From: Microcella sp.
GTDB taxonomy: Bacteria > Actinomycetota > Actinomycetes > Actinomycetales > Microbacteriaceae
Reading direction: 5' to 3'
Length of the DNA stretch: 64,000 bases
NCBI RefSeq assembly: GCF_025808395.1
Contig: NZ_CP075524.1
Location: 558,001 to 622,000 of the forward strand
Shown piece after piece: positions 53,646 through 63,225 of the stretch. Position 1 is the stretch's first letter. Each line of letters starts with the position of its first letter. A program made the position numbers and the translations under genes. The notes under the pieces were generated by a model. That model was not told the DNA's origin. It was given only the letters and a program-made list of their open reading frames with translations, and did not search any database.

Positions 53646-54995
53646 ATGGATGCTCAGCCAGGCCTCGGCTCAGCCGCGGTTCCCCTGGCGGTGCGCATGC
53701 GGCCGACGAGTCTCGTCGAGGTCGCGGGCCAGCGGCACCTGTTGAGGGTCGGATCCCCTCTCGTCAGCCTGGCCAGCGACGACCCCTCCCGCGCGCCGAG
53801 TGCAGTGTCGGTGATTCTGTGGGGCCCGCCCGGCACCGGCAAGACCACGCTCGCGCAAGCCATCGCGCGCTCGAGCGGTCGTCGCTTCGTCGAGTTGTCG
53901 GCCGTGACCGCTGGTGTGAAAGACGTGCGCGAGGTCATGGAGCGCGCTCTCGCCGACCGCGACCTCTATGGCACGTCGACCGTGCTGTTTCTCGACGAGA
54001 TCCACCGCTTCACGAAGGCGCAGCAAGACGCGCTGCTGCCGGGCGTCGAGAACGGGTGGGTAATCCTCATCGCTGCGACGACCGAGAACCCTTCGTTCTC
54101 GGTGATCGCGCCGCTGCTCAGCCGCAGCCTGCTGCTCACCCTCGAGACGCTGAGCAACGATGACCTCGGGCTTCTCATCGACCGCGCCATGACCGACCCG
54201 CGAGGGCTCAAGGGCGCGGTCGAGCTCGAGCCGGCAGCACGCGAGGCGCTCGTGCGGGTGGCCTCGGGCGATGCGCGGCGCGCGCTCACGGCACTCGAGG
54301 CCGCAGCGCAGTCTGCTGCGGCGGGCCACGACGGTGCGGTAGGGCATCCCGTGATCACGGCCGAGATCGTGGCGGCGGCCGTCGACCGTGCGCTGCTGCG
54401 ATACGACAAGCAGGGCGACGAGCACTACGACGTCATCAGCGCCTTCATCAAGTCGATCAGGGGGAGCGACCCCGACGCCGCCCTGCACTACCTGGCGCGC
54501 ATGATCGAGGCGGGCGAAGACCCGAGGTTCATCGCGCGCCGGGTGATCATCTCTGCGGCAGAAGACATCGGCATGGCCGACCCCCACGCACTGCCGATCG
54601 CTGTCGCGGCCGCGCAGGCCGTGCAGCTGATCGGCATGCCAGAGGGTCGCATCCCGCTCGCCGAGGCGGTCGTCTACCTGGCGACTGCGCCGAAGTCGAA
54701 TGCCGCATACGCGGGCATCGACGAGGCGATCGCCGACGTGCGCGCCGGCCGCATCGGGCGAGTGCCGAAGCCGATGCGCGATGCGCACTATGCCGGAGCG
54801 AAACGACTGGGGCACGGCAAGGGCTACGTGTACCCGCATGACGAGCCTCTCGGCGTTGCCGCTCAGCAGTACCTCCCTGACGAACTCGTCGGCACCGAGT
54901 ACTACCGGCCGACCGAGCGGGGGCTCGAGCGCGAGATCGCTGCGCGCGTGCCCAAGCTGCGGTCGATCATCCGTCGAGACGCGCGTGATGACTGA
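53646..54995 (+). CDS. rarA: Replication-associated recombination protein A (RarA/MgsA)
   Basis: The 449-residue AAA+ ATPase acts at stalled replication forks. Residues show Walker A LWGPPGTGKTTLAQ near 58, Walker B VLFLDEIHRF near 112, ATTENPSF (sensor 1), and the C-terminal tetramerisation part with GSDPDAALHYLARMIEAGEDPRFIARR and PDELVGTEYYRPT. The start is supported by a -10 box 6 bases upstream. Confidence 0.94.
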   Translation: MDAQPGLGSAAVPLAVRMRPTSLVEVAGQRHLLRVGSPLVSLASDDPSRAPSAVSVILWGPPGTGKTTLAQAIARSSGRRFVELSAVTAGVKDVREVMERALADRDLYGTSTVLFLDEIHRFTKAQQDALLPGVENGWVILIAATTENPSFSVIAPLLSRSLLLTLETLSNDDLGLLIDRAMTDPRGLKGAVELEPAAREALVRVASGDARRALTALEAAAQSAAAGHDGAVGHPVITAEIVAAAVDRALLRYDKQGDEHYDVISAFIKSIRGSDPDAALHYLARMIEAGEDPRFIARRVIISAAEDIGMADPHALPIAVAAAQAVQLIGMPEGRIPLAEAVVYLATAPKSNAAYAGIDEAIADVRAGRIGRVPKPMRDAHYAGAKRLGHGKGYVYPHDEPLGVAAQQYLPDELVGTEYYRPTERGLEREIAARVPKLRSIIRRDARDD

Positions 54996-55002
54996 GCTCT
55001 GG

Positions 55003-55008
55003 TAAGCT
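55003..55008 (+). promoter_or_regulatory. -10 box of rpsD
   Basis: TAAGCT predicts a start near 55015 and a leader of about 130 bases. No recognised S4-binding leader motif was made out, but the length leaves room for one. Confidence 0.4.
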
Positions 55009-55143
55009 TGCTCGGCCCGTCAGATATGGGCACATCCTCCCTCGAAGTCTCCACCGGATCGCCTCGGCGTGCGTTCGGACCGGACGGAGCGGTGTACGCC
55101 CGTGAGCCGCTGAAATTCTCGGCCACGCCCATGGAAGGAAACC

Positions 55144-55773
55144 GTGTCTACCAAGTCACGCACTCGCAGCAAGACCCGTCTCTCTCGCGCACTCGGCATC
55201 GCCCTCACCCCGAAGGCCGCCAAGTACCTCGAGAAGCGTCCGTACGCTCCCGGTGAGCACGGCCGCACCAAGCGCAAGGCCGACAGCGACTACGCCGTTC
55301 GTCTGCGCGAGAAGCAGCGTCTTCGCGCGCAGTACGGCATTCGCGAGGCCCAGCTGAAGATCGCGTTCAACGAGGCCCGCCGCTCGGCCGGCCTGACCGG
55401 TGAGAACCTCGTCGAGCTGCTCGAGATGCGTCTCGACGCGCTCGTGCTGCGCTCGGGCTTCGCCCGCACGACCGCGCAGGCTCGCCAGATGGTCGTGCAC
55501 CGTCACATCATGGTCGACGGCCAGCTCGTCGACCGCCCGTCGTTCCGTGTCAAGCCCGGTCAGCTCATCCACGTCAAGCCGCGCTCCGAGGGCACCGAGC
55601 CCTTCCAGGTGGCCGCTGCCGGTGGTCACGTCGACGTGTTGCCCAAGGTTCCGGCCTACCTCGAGGTCGAGCTCGACAAGCTGCAGTCGCGCCTCGTGCG
55701 CCGCCCCAAGCGCTCCGAGATTCCCGTGACCTGCGAAGTGCAGCTCGTCGTCGAGTACTACGCGGCGCGCTAA
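55144..55773 (+). CDS. rpsD: 30S ribosomal protein S4
   Basis: The 209-residue S4 nucleates assembly of the 30S body. LEMRLDALVLRSGFARTTAQARQMVVHRHIMVDG is the S4 RNA-binding domain. The N-terminal zinc cysteines of the C+ form are absent, so this is the zinc-independent C- type. The GTG start follows GGAAGGAAACC. It stands alone, away from the rpsM-rpsK-rpoA cluster, with a terminator downstream. Confidence 0.96.
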   Translation: MSTKSRTRSKTRLSRALGIALTPKAAKYLEKRPYAPGEHGRTKRKADSDYAVRLREKQRLRAQYGIREAQLKIAFNEARRSAGLTGENLVELLEMRLDALVLRSGFARTTAQARQMVVHRHIMVDGQLVDRPSFRVKPGQLIHVKPRSEGTEPFQVAAAGGHVDVLPKVPAYLEVELDKLQSRLVRRPKRSEIPVTCEVQLVVEYYAAR

Positions 55774-55796
55774 CGCCAGCGCAGCGTCGCGATCAC

Positions 55797-55825
55797 CGGG
55801 GGCTTGGCCGTGCGCCAGGCCCCCG
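55797..55825 (+). terminator. Terminator hairpin after rpsD
   Basis: CGGGGGCTTGG (55797-55807) pairs with CCAGGCCCCCG (55815-55825), 11 bp with one G-T wobble, around a 7-base loop; TTGTC follows. It starts 23 bases past the rpsD stop. Confidence 0.7.
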
Positions 55826-55880
55826 TTGTCGTCTGCACCCCCGCGTGATCGGCCCTCCTGTGGCACCGGGCGGCGGCCGC

Positions 55881-55886
55881 TAGGCT
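55881..55886 (+). promoter_or_regulatory. -10 box of the YtxH-like gene / alaS operon
   Basis: TAGGCT lies 58 bases before the ATG at 55945. The leader holds GAGAGGGAG. Confidence 0.45.
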
Positions 55887-55944
55887 AGTGACTCGCCCGA
55901 TCATGGGCGGCCACCATCATCCACCCCGCTGAGAGGGAGCACTC

Positions 55945-56172
55945 ATGAAGAACGTCATCTGGCTCATCGCCGGAATCGGCATCGGCTTCGTTGCCGCCCA
56001 CCAGGTCTCGCGTACCCCGCAGGGTGCCCAATTCTTCGACGATGTCGACACGAAGGCGCGCGAGTTCGGCGCGGCCGTGGTCGACGGCTACAAGGCGCGC
56101 GAGGCCGAGCTGCGCGCTGCCGTCGCCGAGGCCGAAGACACCATCGCCGACCTCACCAGCCGCCTCAAATAG
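55945..56172 (+). CDS. YtxH-like small membrane protein
   Basis: The 75-residue protein has one N-terminal helix (MKNVIWLIAGIGIGFVAAH) followed by an amphipathic, Ala/Glu-rich helix (residues ~35-75) likely to form a coiled coil. The layout resembles YtxH/DUF948-type envelope proteins, small versions of which sit between rpsD and alaS in other actinobacteria. The function is unknown. GAGAGGGAGC precedes the ATG. It shares the promoter upstream of alaS. Confidence 0.7.
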   Translation: MKNVIWLIAGIGIGFVAAHQVSRTPQGAQFFDDVDTKAREFGAAVVDGYKAREAELRAAVAEAEDTIADLTSRLK

Positions 56173-56219
56173 CCGGCGGGGCGTCAGGCCCCGCACTCTC
56201 GATTCAGGACTCCGCCTTC

Positions 56220-58877
56220 ATGCAGACCGCCGACATCCAACGCCGGTGGCTCGAGTACTTCGGTGCTCGCGGTCACACCGTCGTGCCCTCCGCCTCGCTC
56301 GTCAGCGACGACCCGACGCTGCTGTTCACGGTGGCAGGCATGGTGCCCTTCGTGCCCTACCTCACCGGAGTCGTGCCAGCGCCGTACCCCCGCGCGACGA
56401 GTGTGCAGAAGTGCATTCGCACCAATGACATCGAAGAGGTGGGCAAGACGCCGCGGCACGGCACCTTCTTCCAGATGAACGGCAACTTCTCGTTCGGCGA
56501 CTACTTCAAAGAGGGCGCGATCGAGTACGCCTGGGAGCTCTTGACGAGCTCGCAGGGCGACGGCGGGTTCGGCTTCGATGAGAAAGACCTCTGGGTCACG
56601 GTCTACAAAGACGACGATGAGGCGATCGCGCTCTGGAAGAAGGTCGCCGGCCTGCCAGACGAGCGCATCCAGCGCCTGGGCATGGACACCAACTACTGGT
56701 CGACGGGTCAGCCCGGCCCGGCCGGCCCGTGCAGCGAGATCTTCTTCGATCGCGGCCCCGAGTACGGCATCGATGGCGGCCCGGCCACCGACGATGACCG
56801 CTATGTCGAGATCTGGAACCTGGTCTTCATGCAGTACCTGCGGGGTGCGGGCACCGGCAAGGGAGACTTCGAGATTCTCGGTGAGCTGCCGAGCAAGAAC
56901 ATCGACACCGGCATGGGCATGGAGCGCGTCGCCTTCCTGCTGCAGGGCGTCGAGAACATGTACGAGATCGACCAGGTTCGCCCCGTGCTGGATGCTGCTG
57001 CCGAGCTCTCCGGGCGCCGCTACGGTGCCGACCACGACGACGATGTGCGCATGCGCGTCATCGCCGACCACGTTCGCAGCGGCCTCATGCTCATGACCGA
57101 TGGCGTGGCGCCCGGCAACGAGGGCCGCGGATACATTCTGCGTCGCCTGCTACGGCGCAGCATCCGCGCGATGCGACTGCTCGGTGTCGACGTGCCGAGC
57201 TTCGAGGTGCTGTTCGCAGCCTCGCGCGACGCCATGAGCGCCGCCTACCCCGAGGTGGCGCAGAACTACGACCGGGTGTCGAGGCTGGCGCTCGGCGAAG
57301 AGGACGCGTTCTTGCGCACCCTCGCGGCAGGCACGAGCATTCTCGACCTCGCGGTGGCTGAGACCACGAAAGCCGGCGGCACTGTGCTCGCTGGCGACAC
57401 CGTGTTCCAGTTGCACGACACCTTCGGGTTTCCGCTCGATCTCACGCTTGAGATGGCCGAAGAGAACGGGCTCACTGTCGACCGCGATGCCTTCGACCGG
57501 CTCATGACCGAGCAGCGAACGCGCGCGAAGGCCGATGCGAAGTCGAAGAAGGGCGCCTTGGCCGACCTCTCTGTGTACGGCGAGTTTCGTGCGCACGGAG
57601 AGACGGCGTTTCTCGGCTATGACGCCCTCGAGGCAGAGACGCGAGTGCTCGGGCTCATCGTCGACGGAGCGAGCGTCGCGGTGGCGCACGCCGGAGATGT
57701 CGCCGAGGTGATTCTCGCCGAGACCACCCTGTACGCCGAGTCTGGTGGCCAGGAGTCAGACGAGGGCATCATCGTCGGTAGCGGCTTTGAGCTCGAGGTG
57801 CTCGACGTGCAGCGGCCGATCAAGGGCCTCGTCAGCCACCGGGTTCAGGTGGTGCACGGCCAGGTCGAGGTCGGAGCCGCCGCGACCACGAAGGTCGACC
57901 CGCTCTGGCGGCGCTCGGCGACGCAGGCGCACTCTGCCACCCACGTCATCCACGCTGCGCTGCGCCAGACCCTCGGCGACGAGGCCCACCAGTCTGGCTC
58001 GTACAACAAGGCCGGCTATATGCGGCTCGACTTCAGCTGGAATCAGGCTCTCAGCGCCGCCACCCGCAGCGAGATCGAAGAGATCAGCAATCTGGCCGTG
58101 CGCGACAACCTGCCCGTCGAGACCCGGGTGCTGCCGCTCGACGAGGCGAAAGCCCTCGGAGCGATGGCGCTGTTCGGCGAGAAGTACGGTGACGAGGTGC
58201 GCGTCGTCGACATCGGTGGGCCGTGGTCGCGAGAACTGTGCGCGGGCACGCATGTGGCGTCGTCTGCCGAGATCGGCATGATCAGCCTCGTGAGCGAATC
58301 GTCGGTGGGGTCGACCAACCGCCGCGTCGAAGCGCTCGTGGGCTTCGAGGCGTTTCGCGAGCTCGCCACCGAACGCGCGATCGTGCAGCAGCTGACGAGC
58401 ACGCTGAAGACTCCGCGTGATCAGCTCGCCGACCGCATCGCCGATCTCGCCGCTCAGCTCAAGGCTGCTGAGAAGAAGATCGCGCAGTTCGAGTCGGCGC
58501 GCTTGAGCGAGCGGGTTCCGACGCTGGTCGCGTCGGCGGCGACGGTCGGGCCGTACACGGTGGTGGCCGAGAACCTCGGCCAGCTCGGGTCGGCCGACGA
58601 CGTGCGCTCGCTCGCCACGAATGTGCGCGGCAGGCTCGGTGACGCAGCCGCTGTCGTCGTGCTCGCAGCAGACGTCGCTGGCAAGGCGGCGATCATCATC
58701 GCAACCACGCCCGCAGCACGCGAGAAGGGTGCATCAGCGGGAGCGCTGGCGCGCGTTGCCTCGAGCGTTCTCGGCGGTGGCGGTGGTGGCAAAGACGATC
58801 TGGCGCAGGGCGGGGGAGCCGACCCGTCGGCGATCGGCCGGGCGATCGAGGCAGTGCTGACCGAACTGCGCAGCTAG
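56220..58877 (+). CDS. alaS: Alanine-tRNA ligase
   Basis: The 885-residue class II synthetase has the catalytic domain at the N-terminus (IQRRWLEYFGARGHTVVPSASL; MNGNFSFGDYFKEGAI), the editing domain with HSATHVIHAAL and ELCAGTHVASS zinc/active residues, and the C-terminal C-Ala domain (a Gly-rich GGGGGGKDDLAQGGG). The length is usual. ruvX begins at the base after its stop. Confidence 0.96.
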   Translation: MQTADIQRRWLEYFGARGHTVVPSASLVSDDPTLLFTVAGMVPFVPYLTGVVPAPYPRATSVQKCIRTNDIEEVGKTPRHGTFFQMNGNFSFGDYFKEGAIEYAWELLTSSQGDGGFGFDEKDLWVTVYKDDDEAIALWKKVAGLPDERIQRLGMDTNYWSTGQPGPAGPCSEIFFDRGPEYGIDGGPATDDDRYVEIWNLVFMQYLRGAGTGKGDFEILGELPSKNIDTGMGMERVAFLLQGVENMYEIDQVRPVLDAAAELSGRRYGADHDDDVRMRVIADHVRSGLMLMTDGVAPGNEGRGYILRRLLRRSIRAMRLLGVDVPSFEVLFAASRDAMSAAYPEVAQNYDRVSRLALGEEDAFLRTLAAGTSILDLAVAETTKAGGTVLAGDTVFQLHDTFGFPLDLTLEMAEENGLTVDRDAFDRLMTEQRTRAKADAKSKKGALADLSVYGEFRAHGETAFLGYDALEAETRVLGLIVDGASVAVAHAGDVAEVILAETTLYAESGGQESDEGIIVGSGFELEVLDVQRPIKGLVSHRVQVVHGQVEVGAAATTKVDPLWRRSATQAHSATHVIHAALRQTLGDEAHQSGSYNKAGYMRLDFSWNQALSAATRSEIEEISNLAVRDNLPVETRVLPLDEAKALGAMALFGEKYGDEVRVVDIGGPWSRELCAGTHVASSAEIGMISLVSESSVGSTNRRVEALVGFEAFRELATERAIVQQLTSTLKTPRDQLADRIADLAAQLKAAEKKIAQFESARLSERVPTLVASAATVGPYTVVAENLGQLGSADDVRSLATNVRGRLGDAAAVVVLAADVAGKAAIIIATTPAAREKGASAGALARVASSVLGGGGGGKDDLAQGGGADPSAIGRAIEAVLTELRS

Positions 58878-59348
58878 ATGCGCTCGGGCACGCGGCTGGC
58901 CGTCGATGTGGGCACGGCTCGCGTCGGCGTGGCGCGTAGCGACCCGCACGGCCTGCTCGCGACCCCCGTCGAGACCCTCGCGCGCCGAACCGACGTCATC
59001 GCGGGCATCTCGAGGCTCGTCGACGAGCATGAGGTCGTCGAGGTCATCGTCGGTCTGCCACTGTCGCTCAGCGGAGCAGAGACGGCCTCGACGGCCGACG
59101 CACGCGACGTGGCCGAGGCGCTGGCCGATGCCGTCGACGTGCCTGTGCGACTTGTCGATGAGCGCCTCACCACGGTGACTGCGGCGCGCGGCCTGCGCGA
59201 CGCCGGGCGAACTGCGAAGAACTCGAGATCGGTCGTCGACCAGGCGGCCGCTGTTATTCTGCTCCAGCACGCCCTCGACCTCGAGCGCGCCTCGGGCAAT
59301 CCGCCCGGAGTGCTCGTCGACCCGCACGAAAGCCGAACAGCCGAGTGA
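58878..59348 (+). CDS. ruvX: YqgF/RuvX family putative Holliday junction resolvase
   Basis: The 156-residue RNase H-fold protein has AVDVGTARVGVARSD at the N-terminus, VIVGLPLSLSG near residue 55, VRLVDERLTTVTAA near 92 and VVDQAAAVILLQ near 117. Family members act on 16S rRNA 5' ends or on DNA junctions. It sits directly between alaS and mltG, as in most actinobacteria, and its stop overlaps the mltG GTG. Confidence 0.92.
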   Translation: MRSGTRLAVDVGTARVGVARSDPHGLLATPVETLARRTDVIAGISRLVDEHEVVEVIVGLPLSLSGAETASTADARDVAEALADAVDVPVRLVDERLTTVTAARGLRDAGRTAKNSRSVVDQAAAVILLQHALDLERASGNPPGVLVDPHESRTAE

Positions 59349-60601
59349 CGAACAACGACAACTGGGACGACATCTTCCGCCCGCAGCCGAGCGACGAGCC
59401 GGTGAGCCCCGAGGCCGCCGGTGCCTCGGCACCCGCCACCGACGACGCGCCGCAGAGCAGGCGGGCGGCGCGCGAGAGCGAGGGCCGTCGTGGTGCGAAG
59501 ACGGGCAAGCCCGGGCGGCCACCGCGTCGTCGCAAGCGCTGGCCGTGGGTCGTGCTCGGCATCCTGTCGCTGCTGCTCGGCATCGGCGCTGCCGGGGCCT
59601 GGTATGTCTGGACCAACTACGAGCCGCAAGTGCGCGAGCTGCTGGGCTGGCAGCTGCCGAACGACTACGAAGGCTCAGGCAACGGCACCGAGGTGCTCGT
59701 GACGATCTACCCCGGTGAGATCGGCTCAGACGTCGCCACCACGCTCGTCGAGCAGGGCGTCACCATGACGTTCCAATCGTTCTACTCGTTGCTGCTCGCC
59801 GACCCGTCGATTCAGTTCGTTCCCGGCACCTTCCGTCTGCAAGAGCAGATGTCGGCGCAGTCGGCATTGGATGCCCTGCTCGACCCCGCCAACAAGGTCG
59901 AGCTGAGCGCCACCATCAGAGAGGGCCTGCGCGCCGGCGAAGTGATCGCCTCGCTCTCGGCCGGCACCGGCATTGCGATCGAAGACTACGAGGCCGCCAT
60001 CGCCGACCCCTCGATCTACGGTGTTCCGGCCGAGGCCCCCAACATCGAGGGCTACCTCTTTCCGGCCACGTACCGGTTCGAGCCGAACACGACGGCCGAA
60101 GACCACATCAGAACCCTCGTCACCGAGACCTTCAGGCGACTCGATGCGGCGGGCGTCGCCGAGGCAGACCGGCACGTCGTGCTCACCAAGGCCTCGCTCA
60201 TTCAACGTGAGGCGCGCATCGCCGAAGACTTCTACCGCGTCTCGCGCGTCATCGAGAATCGTCTCGAGGCCGGGTGGCGCCTCGAGTTCGACTCGGCGAG
60301 CCAGTACGGCGCTGGCGAGACAGGCTCGGTGTGGTCGAGCGGCGACGCGCTCGGAGCCGATAACCCCTACAACACGTATGTGATCACGGGGCTGCCGATC
60401 GGCCCGATCGCGGCGCCCGGCGATGTCGCGATCGACGCCGTCATGAACCCGGCAGACGGCCCGTGGTTCTTCTTCGTCACCGTCAACCTCGCCACCGGAG
60501 AGACGGTGTTCTCAGAGACCCTCGCGCAGCACGAGCGAGGCGTCGCCCAGTTGCGGGCCTGGTGCCGCGCGAGCGAGGAGAACCGAAGCTACTGTGCCTA
60601 G
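59345..60601 (+). CDS. mltG: Endolytic peptidoglycan transglycosylase MltG
   Basis: The 418-residue membrane protein cuts nascent glycan strands during growth. A ~60-residue basic, Ala-rich cytoplasmic tail precedes a helix (~65-88). The extracytoplasmic YceG domain has a LysM-like start (TIYPGEIGSDVATTLVEQGV) and the catalytic segment LTKASLIQREARIAEDF with the conserved Glu; NTYVITGLPIGPIAAPG marks the end. The GTG overlaps the ruvX stop (GTGA), and aroE begins inside its last codons. Confidence 0.93.
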   Translation: MTNNDNWDDIFRPQPSDEPVSPEAAGASAPATDDAPQSRRAARESEGRRGAKTGKPGRPPRRRKRWPWVVLGILSLLLGIGAAGAWYVWTNYEPQVRELLGWQLPNDYEGSGNGTEVLVTIYPGEIGSDVATTLVEQGVTMTFQSFYSLLLADPSIQFVPGTFRLQEQMSAQSALDALLDPANKVELSATIREGLRAGEVIASLSAGTGIAIEDYEAAIADPSIYGVPAEAPNIEGYLFPATYRFEPNTTAEDHIRTLVTETFRRLDAAGVAEADRHVVLTKASLIQREARIAEDFYRVSRVIENRLEAGWRLEFDSASQYGAGETGSVWSSGDALGADNPYNTYVITGLPIGPIAAPGDVAIDAVMNPADGPWFFFVTVNLATGETVFSETLAQHERGVAQLRAWCRASEENRSYCA

Positions 60602-61430
60602 GCGCCTCGCCGTGCTCGGGCACCCCGTCGAGCACTCACTCTCGCCCGTGCTGCATATGGCCGCATACCGGCACCTGCAGCTCGACTGGCAGTACGACCG
60701 GCACGACGTGCGCGAGCCCGAGCTGGCCGGCTTTCTCGACGGCCTCGACAGTCAGTGGCGAGGCGTCTCGGCGACGATGCCGCTGAAGGAGCAACTGCTG
60801 CAGCTCGCCGACGAACGAGACGCCGCCAGCAGCCTCACCGGGGCGGCGAACACGCTGCTGCTCGCTGACGACGGCCGTCGACTCGCGCGCAACACCGATG
60901 TGCCCGGCATCGAACGCGCACTGCGAGACGCCGGACTCGACGACGCGACGCACGCGGTCATCGCCGGCGCCGGCGCCACGGCGCGATCGGTCATGGTGGC
61001 CCTCGAGGCCTTCGGTCTGCGCAGCGTGACGGTGGCCGTGCGCGACAGTGCACGAGCCGGTTCTGTGCTCGATCTCGCCGACGAGCTCTCGCTCGAGCTC
61101 GACATCGTGAGCCTCGCCGACTTCGCCGACGTCGTCGACGAGGCAGACGTCGTGGCGTGGACCCTGCCGAACGGGGTGCCGCTCGACGACTCGATCTCGG
61201 TCGACACACGACTCAGTGCCGTGGCGCTCGACGTCACCTACCACCCCTGGCCCGGCCCCCTCGCGGCGCAGTGGCTCGAGGTCGGCGGAAGCGTGGCGTC
61301 TGGTCGCGACATGCTGCTGCACCAGGCAGTGCGGCAAGTGCGGTTCTTCGTCTCCGGCCAGGGCGACGAGCCGCTCGACGACGAGACGGCCGTCGAAGAG
61401 GCGATGCGGCGTGCGCTCGACGCGGCCTGA
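60594..61430 (+). CDS. aroE: Shikimate dehydrogenase
   Basis: AroE reduces 3-dehydroshikimate to shikimate with NADPH. The 278 residues show the shikimate-binding GHPVEHSLSPVLH, catalytic Lys in TMPLKEQLL, Asp in ARNTDVPGIE and the nucleotide motif AGAGATARSVMVAL. The GTG start overlaps the mltG stop by 8 bases. The catalytic Lys context MPLKE differs slightly from the usual VPLKE. It begins the aroE-aroC-aroK-aroB set. Confidence 0.92.
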   Translation: MPRRLAVLGHPVEHSLSPVLHMAAYRHLQLDWQYDRHDVREPELAGFLDGLDSQWRGVSATMPLKEQLLQLADERDAASSLTGAANTLLLADDGRRLARNTDVPGIERALRDAGLDDATHAVIAGAGATARSVMVALEAFGLRSVTVAVRDSARAGSVLDLADELSLELDIVSLADFADVVDEADVVAWTLPNGVPLDDSISVDTRLSAVALDVTYHPWPGPLAAQWLEVGGSVASGRDMLLHQAVRQVRFFVSGQGDEPLDDETAVEEAMRRALDAA

Positions 61431-61487
61431 GGGTCGCGCGGCCCGCGGTGGGCATCCCTCGCCTCAGGCTCGTGGGAGGATGGAGCA

Positions 61488-62693
61488 ATGCTGCGCTGGT
61501 TGACCGCGGGAGAATCTCACGGCCCCGAACTGATCGCCATTCTCGAGGGTCTGCCTGCCGGCGTGCCCGTGCTGCGCGAGACCATTCAGGCCGACATGCA
61601 GCGTCGCAAGCTCGGCTACGGCCGCGGCGCGCGCATGAAGTTCGAGCAAGACGAGTTGTCGATCTCGGGCGGAGTGCGCCACGGCCGCAGCATCGGCAGC
61701 CCCATAGCGCTGCGCATCGGCAACACCGAGTGGCCCAAGTGGACCACGATCATGAGCGCCGATCCGGTCGACCCCGCCGAACTCACCGGTGCACGCGGGG
61801 CCCCGCTGACGAGGCCGCGCCCCGGGCACGCAGACCTCGTCGGCATGCAGAAGTACGGCTTCGACGAGTCGCGCCCCGTGCTCGAGCGCGCGAGCGCCCG
61901 CGAGACGGCCGCGCGCGTGGCGCTCGGAGCCGTCGCGCGTTCACTGCTGAGCGAGCTGGGGGTGCGACTGGTGTCGCACACGCTGTCGATCGGCCCCGTG
62001 CGCGTGCCAGACGATGCCGCGCTGCCGGTTCCTGACGACGTCGAGCGGCTCGATGCTGACCCCTTGCGATGCCTGCACGCTGAGACGAGCGCGGCGATGG
62101 TCGCCGAAGTCGACGATGCGCACAAGTCGGGCGACACCCTGGGCGGTGTCGTCGAAGTGCTCGCCTACGGAGTTCCGCCGGGGCTCGGATCGTATGTGCA
62201 CTGGGATCGCCGACTCGACGCGAGGCTCGCCGCAGCGCTCATGGGAATCCAGGCCATCAAGGGAGTCGAGGTCGGCGACGGCTTCGAGACCACGCGCCGC
62301 CGGGGTTCGGCCGCGCACGACGAGCTCGTCGTCGACGACGGGCTCATCGAGCGGTTGAGCGACCGCGCTGGTGGCACCGAGGGCGGCATGAGCACCGGCA
62401 CGGTGCTGCGCGTGCGAGCAGGAATGAAGCCGATCGCCACCGTGCCGCACGCGCTGCGCACCGTCGACACGTCGACGGGCGAGGCCGCGCCGGCGCACCA
62501 CCAGCGCTCAGACGTGTGCGCGGTGCCGGCCGCGGGAGTGGTCGCCGAAGCCATGGTGGCGCTCGTGCTCGCCGATGCCATGCTCGAGAAGTTCGGTGGC
62601 GACTCTCTCGCCGAGACGCGTCGCAACCTCGACGGGTATCTCGCGTCGATTCCTGCGACCCTCACCACCGCGGTCGCCGACGGTCGTGCCTGA
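61488..62693 (+). CDS. aroC: Chorismate synthase
   Basis: The 401-residue FMN-dependent enzyme forms chorismate from EPSP, the last common step of aromatic synthesis. Signatures are LTAGESHGPELIAILEGLPAG at the start, RRKLGYGRGARMKFEQDE, RPGHADLVGMQKYGF and the C-terminal RSDVCAVPAAGVVAEAM. GGGAGGA lies 7 bases before the ATG. Confidence 0.96.
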   Translation: MLRWLTAGESHGPELIAILEGLPAGVPVLRETIQADMQRRKLGYGRGARMKFEQDELSISGGVRHGRSIGSPIALRIGNTEWPKWTTIMSADPVDPAELTGARGAPLTRPRPGHADLVGMQKYGFDESRPVLERASARETAARVALGAVARSLLSELGVRLVSHTLSIGPVRVPDDAALPVPDDVERLDADPLRCLHAETSAAMVAEVDDAHKSGDTLGGVVEVLAYGVPPGLGSYVHWDRRLDARLAAALMGIQAIKGVEVGDGFETTRRRGSAAHDELVVDDGLIERLSDRAGGTEGGMSTGTVLRVRAGMKPIATVPHALRTVDTSTGEAAPAHHQRSDVCAVPAAGVVAEAMVALVLADAMLEKFGGDSLAETRRNLDGYLASIPATLTTAVADGRA

Positions 62694-63225
62694 GCCTCTC
62701 GCCGAGCTGGGATCACCCGCCGTGGTGCTCATCGGCCCCCCGGCTGCGGGCAAGACTCGGGTCGGCAAGCGGGTCGCCCGCTCGCTCGACCTGCCCTTCA
62801 TCGACACAGATCGCATGATCGTCGCCGAGCACGGGCCGATCGCCCAGATCTTCGAGCGCTCTGGCGAAGCGCACTTCCGCGCCCTCGAAGCAGACGCAGT
62901 GTCGCACGCGCTCACGCACCGGGCCGTCATCGCGCTCGGCGGCGGCGCCGTCATGACCGCGAGCGTCGCCGAAGCCCTCGCCGGGCATCCGGTCGTGCTC
63001 CTCACCCTCACCCCCGAGGCCGCCTCGCAGCGCCTCGACCCCGTCACCCGGCCTCTCGTGCGAGACGGCATCGACGCCTGGAGCGCGCTCGTCGAGTCGC
63101 GCATGCCCACCTACCGTGCACTCGCCCAGGCCACGTGGGATACCTCGACGCGGCCGATCGACCGCATTGCGAGCGAGGTGGCGCAGTGGGCCCGAGACCG
63201 CAGTTCAGCGCAAGGAGAACCATGA
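62686..63225 (+). CDS. aroK: Shikimate kinase
   Basis: AroK phosphorylates shikimate at the 3-hydroxyl. The 179 residues have Walker A LIGPPAAGKTRVGK, the shikimate-binding DLPFIDTDRMI, ALGGGAV and an R-rich lid region. The GTG at 62686 is chosen because it gives the usual length and overlaps the aroC stop by 8 bases; its stop overlaps the aroB ATG. Confidence 0.93.
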   Translation: MPEPLAELGSPAVVLIGPPAAGKTRVGKRVARSLDLPFIDTDRMIVAEHGPIAQIFERSGEAHFRALEADAVSHALTHRAVIALGGGAVMTASVAEALAGHPVVLLTLTPEAASQRLDPVTRPLVRDGIDAWSALVESRMPTYRALAQATWDTSTRPIDRIASEVAQWARDRSSAQGEP

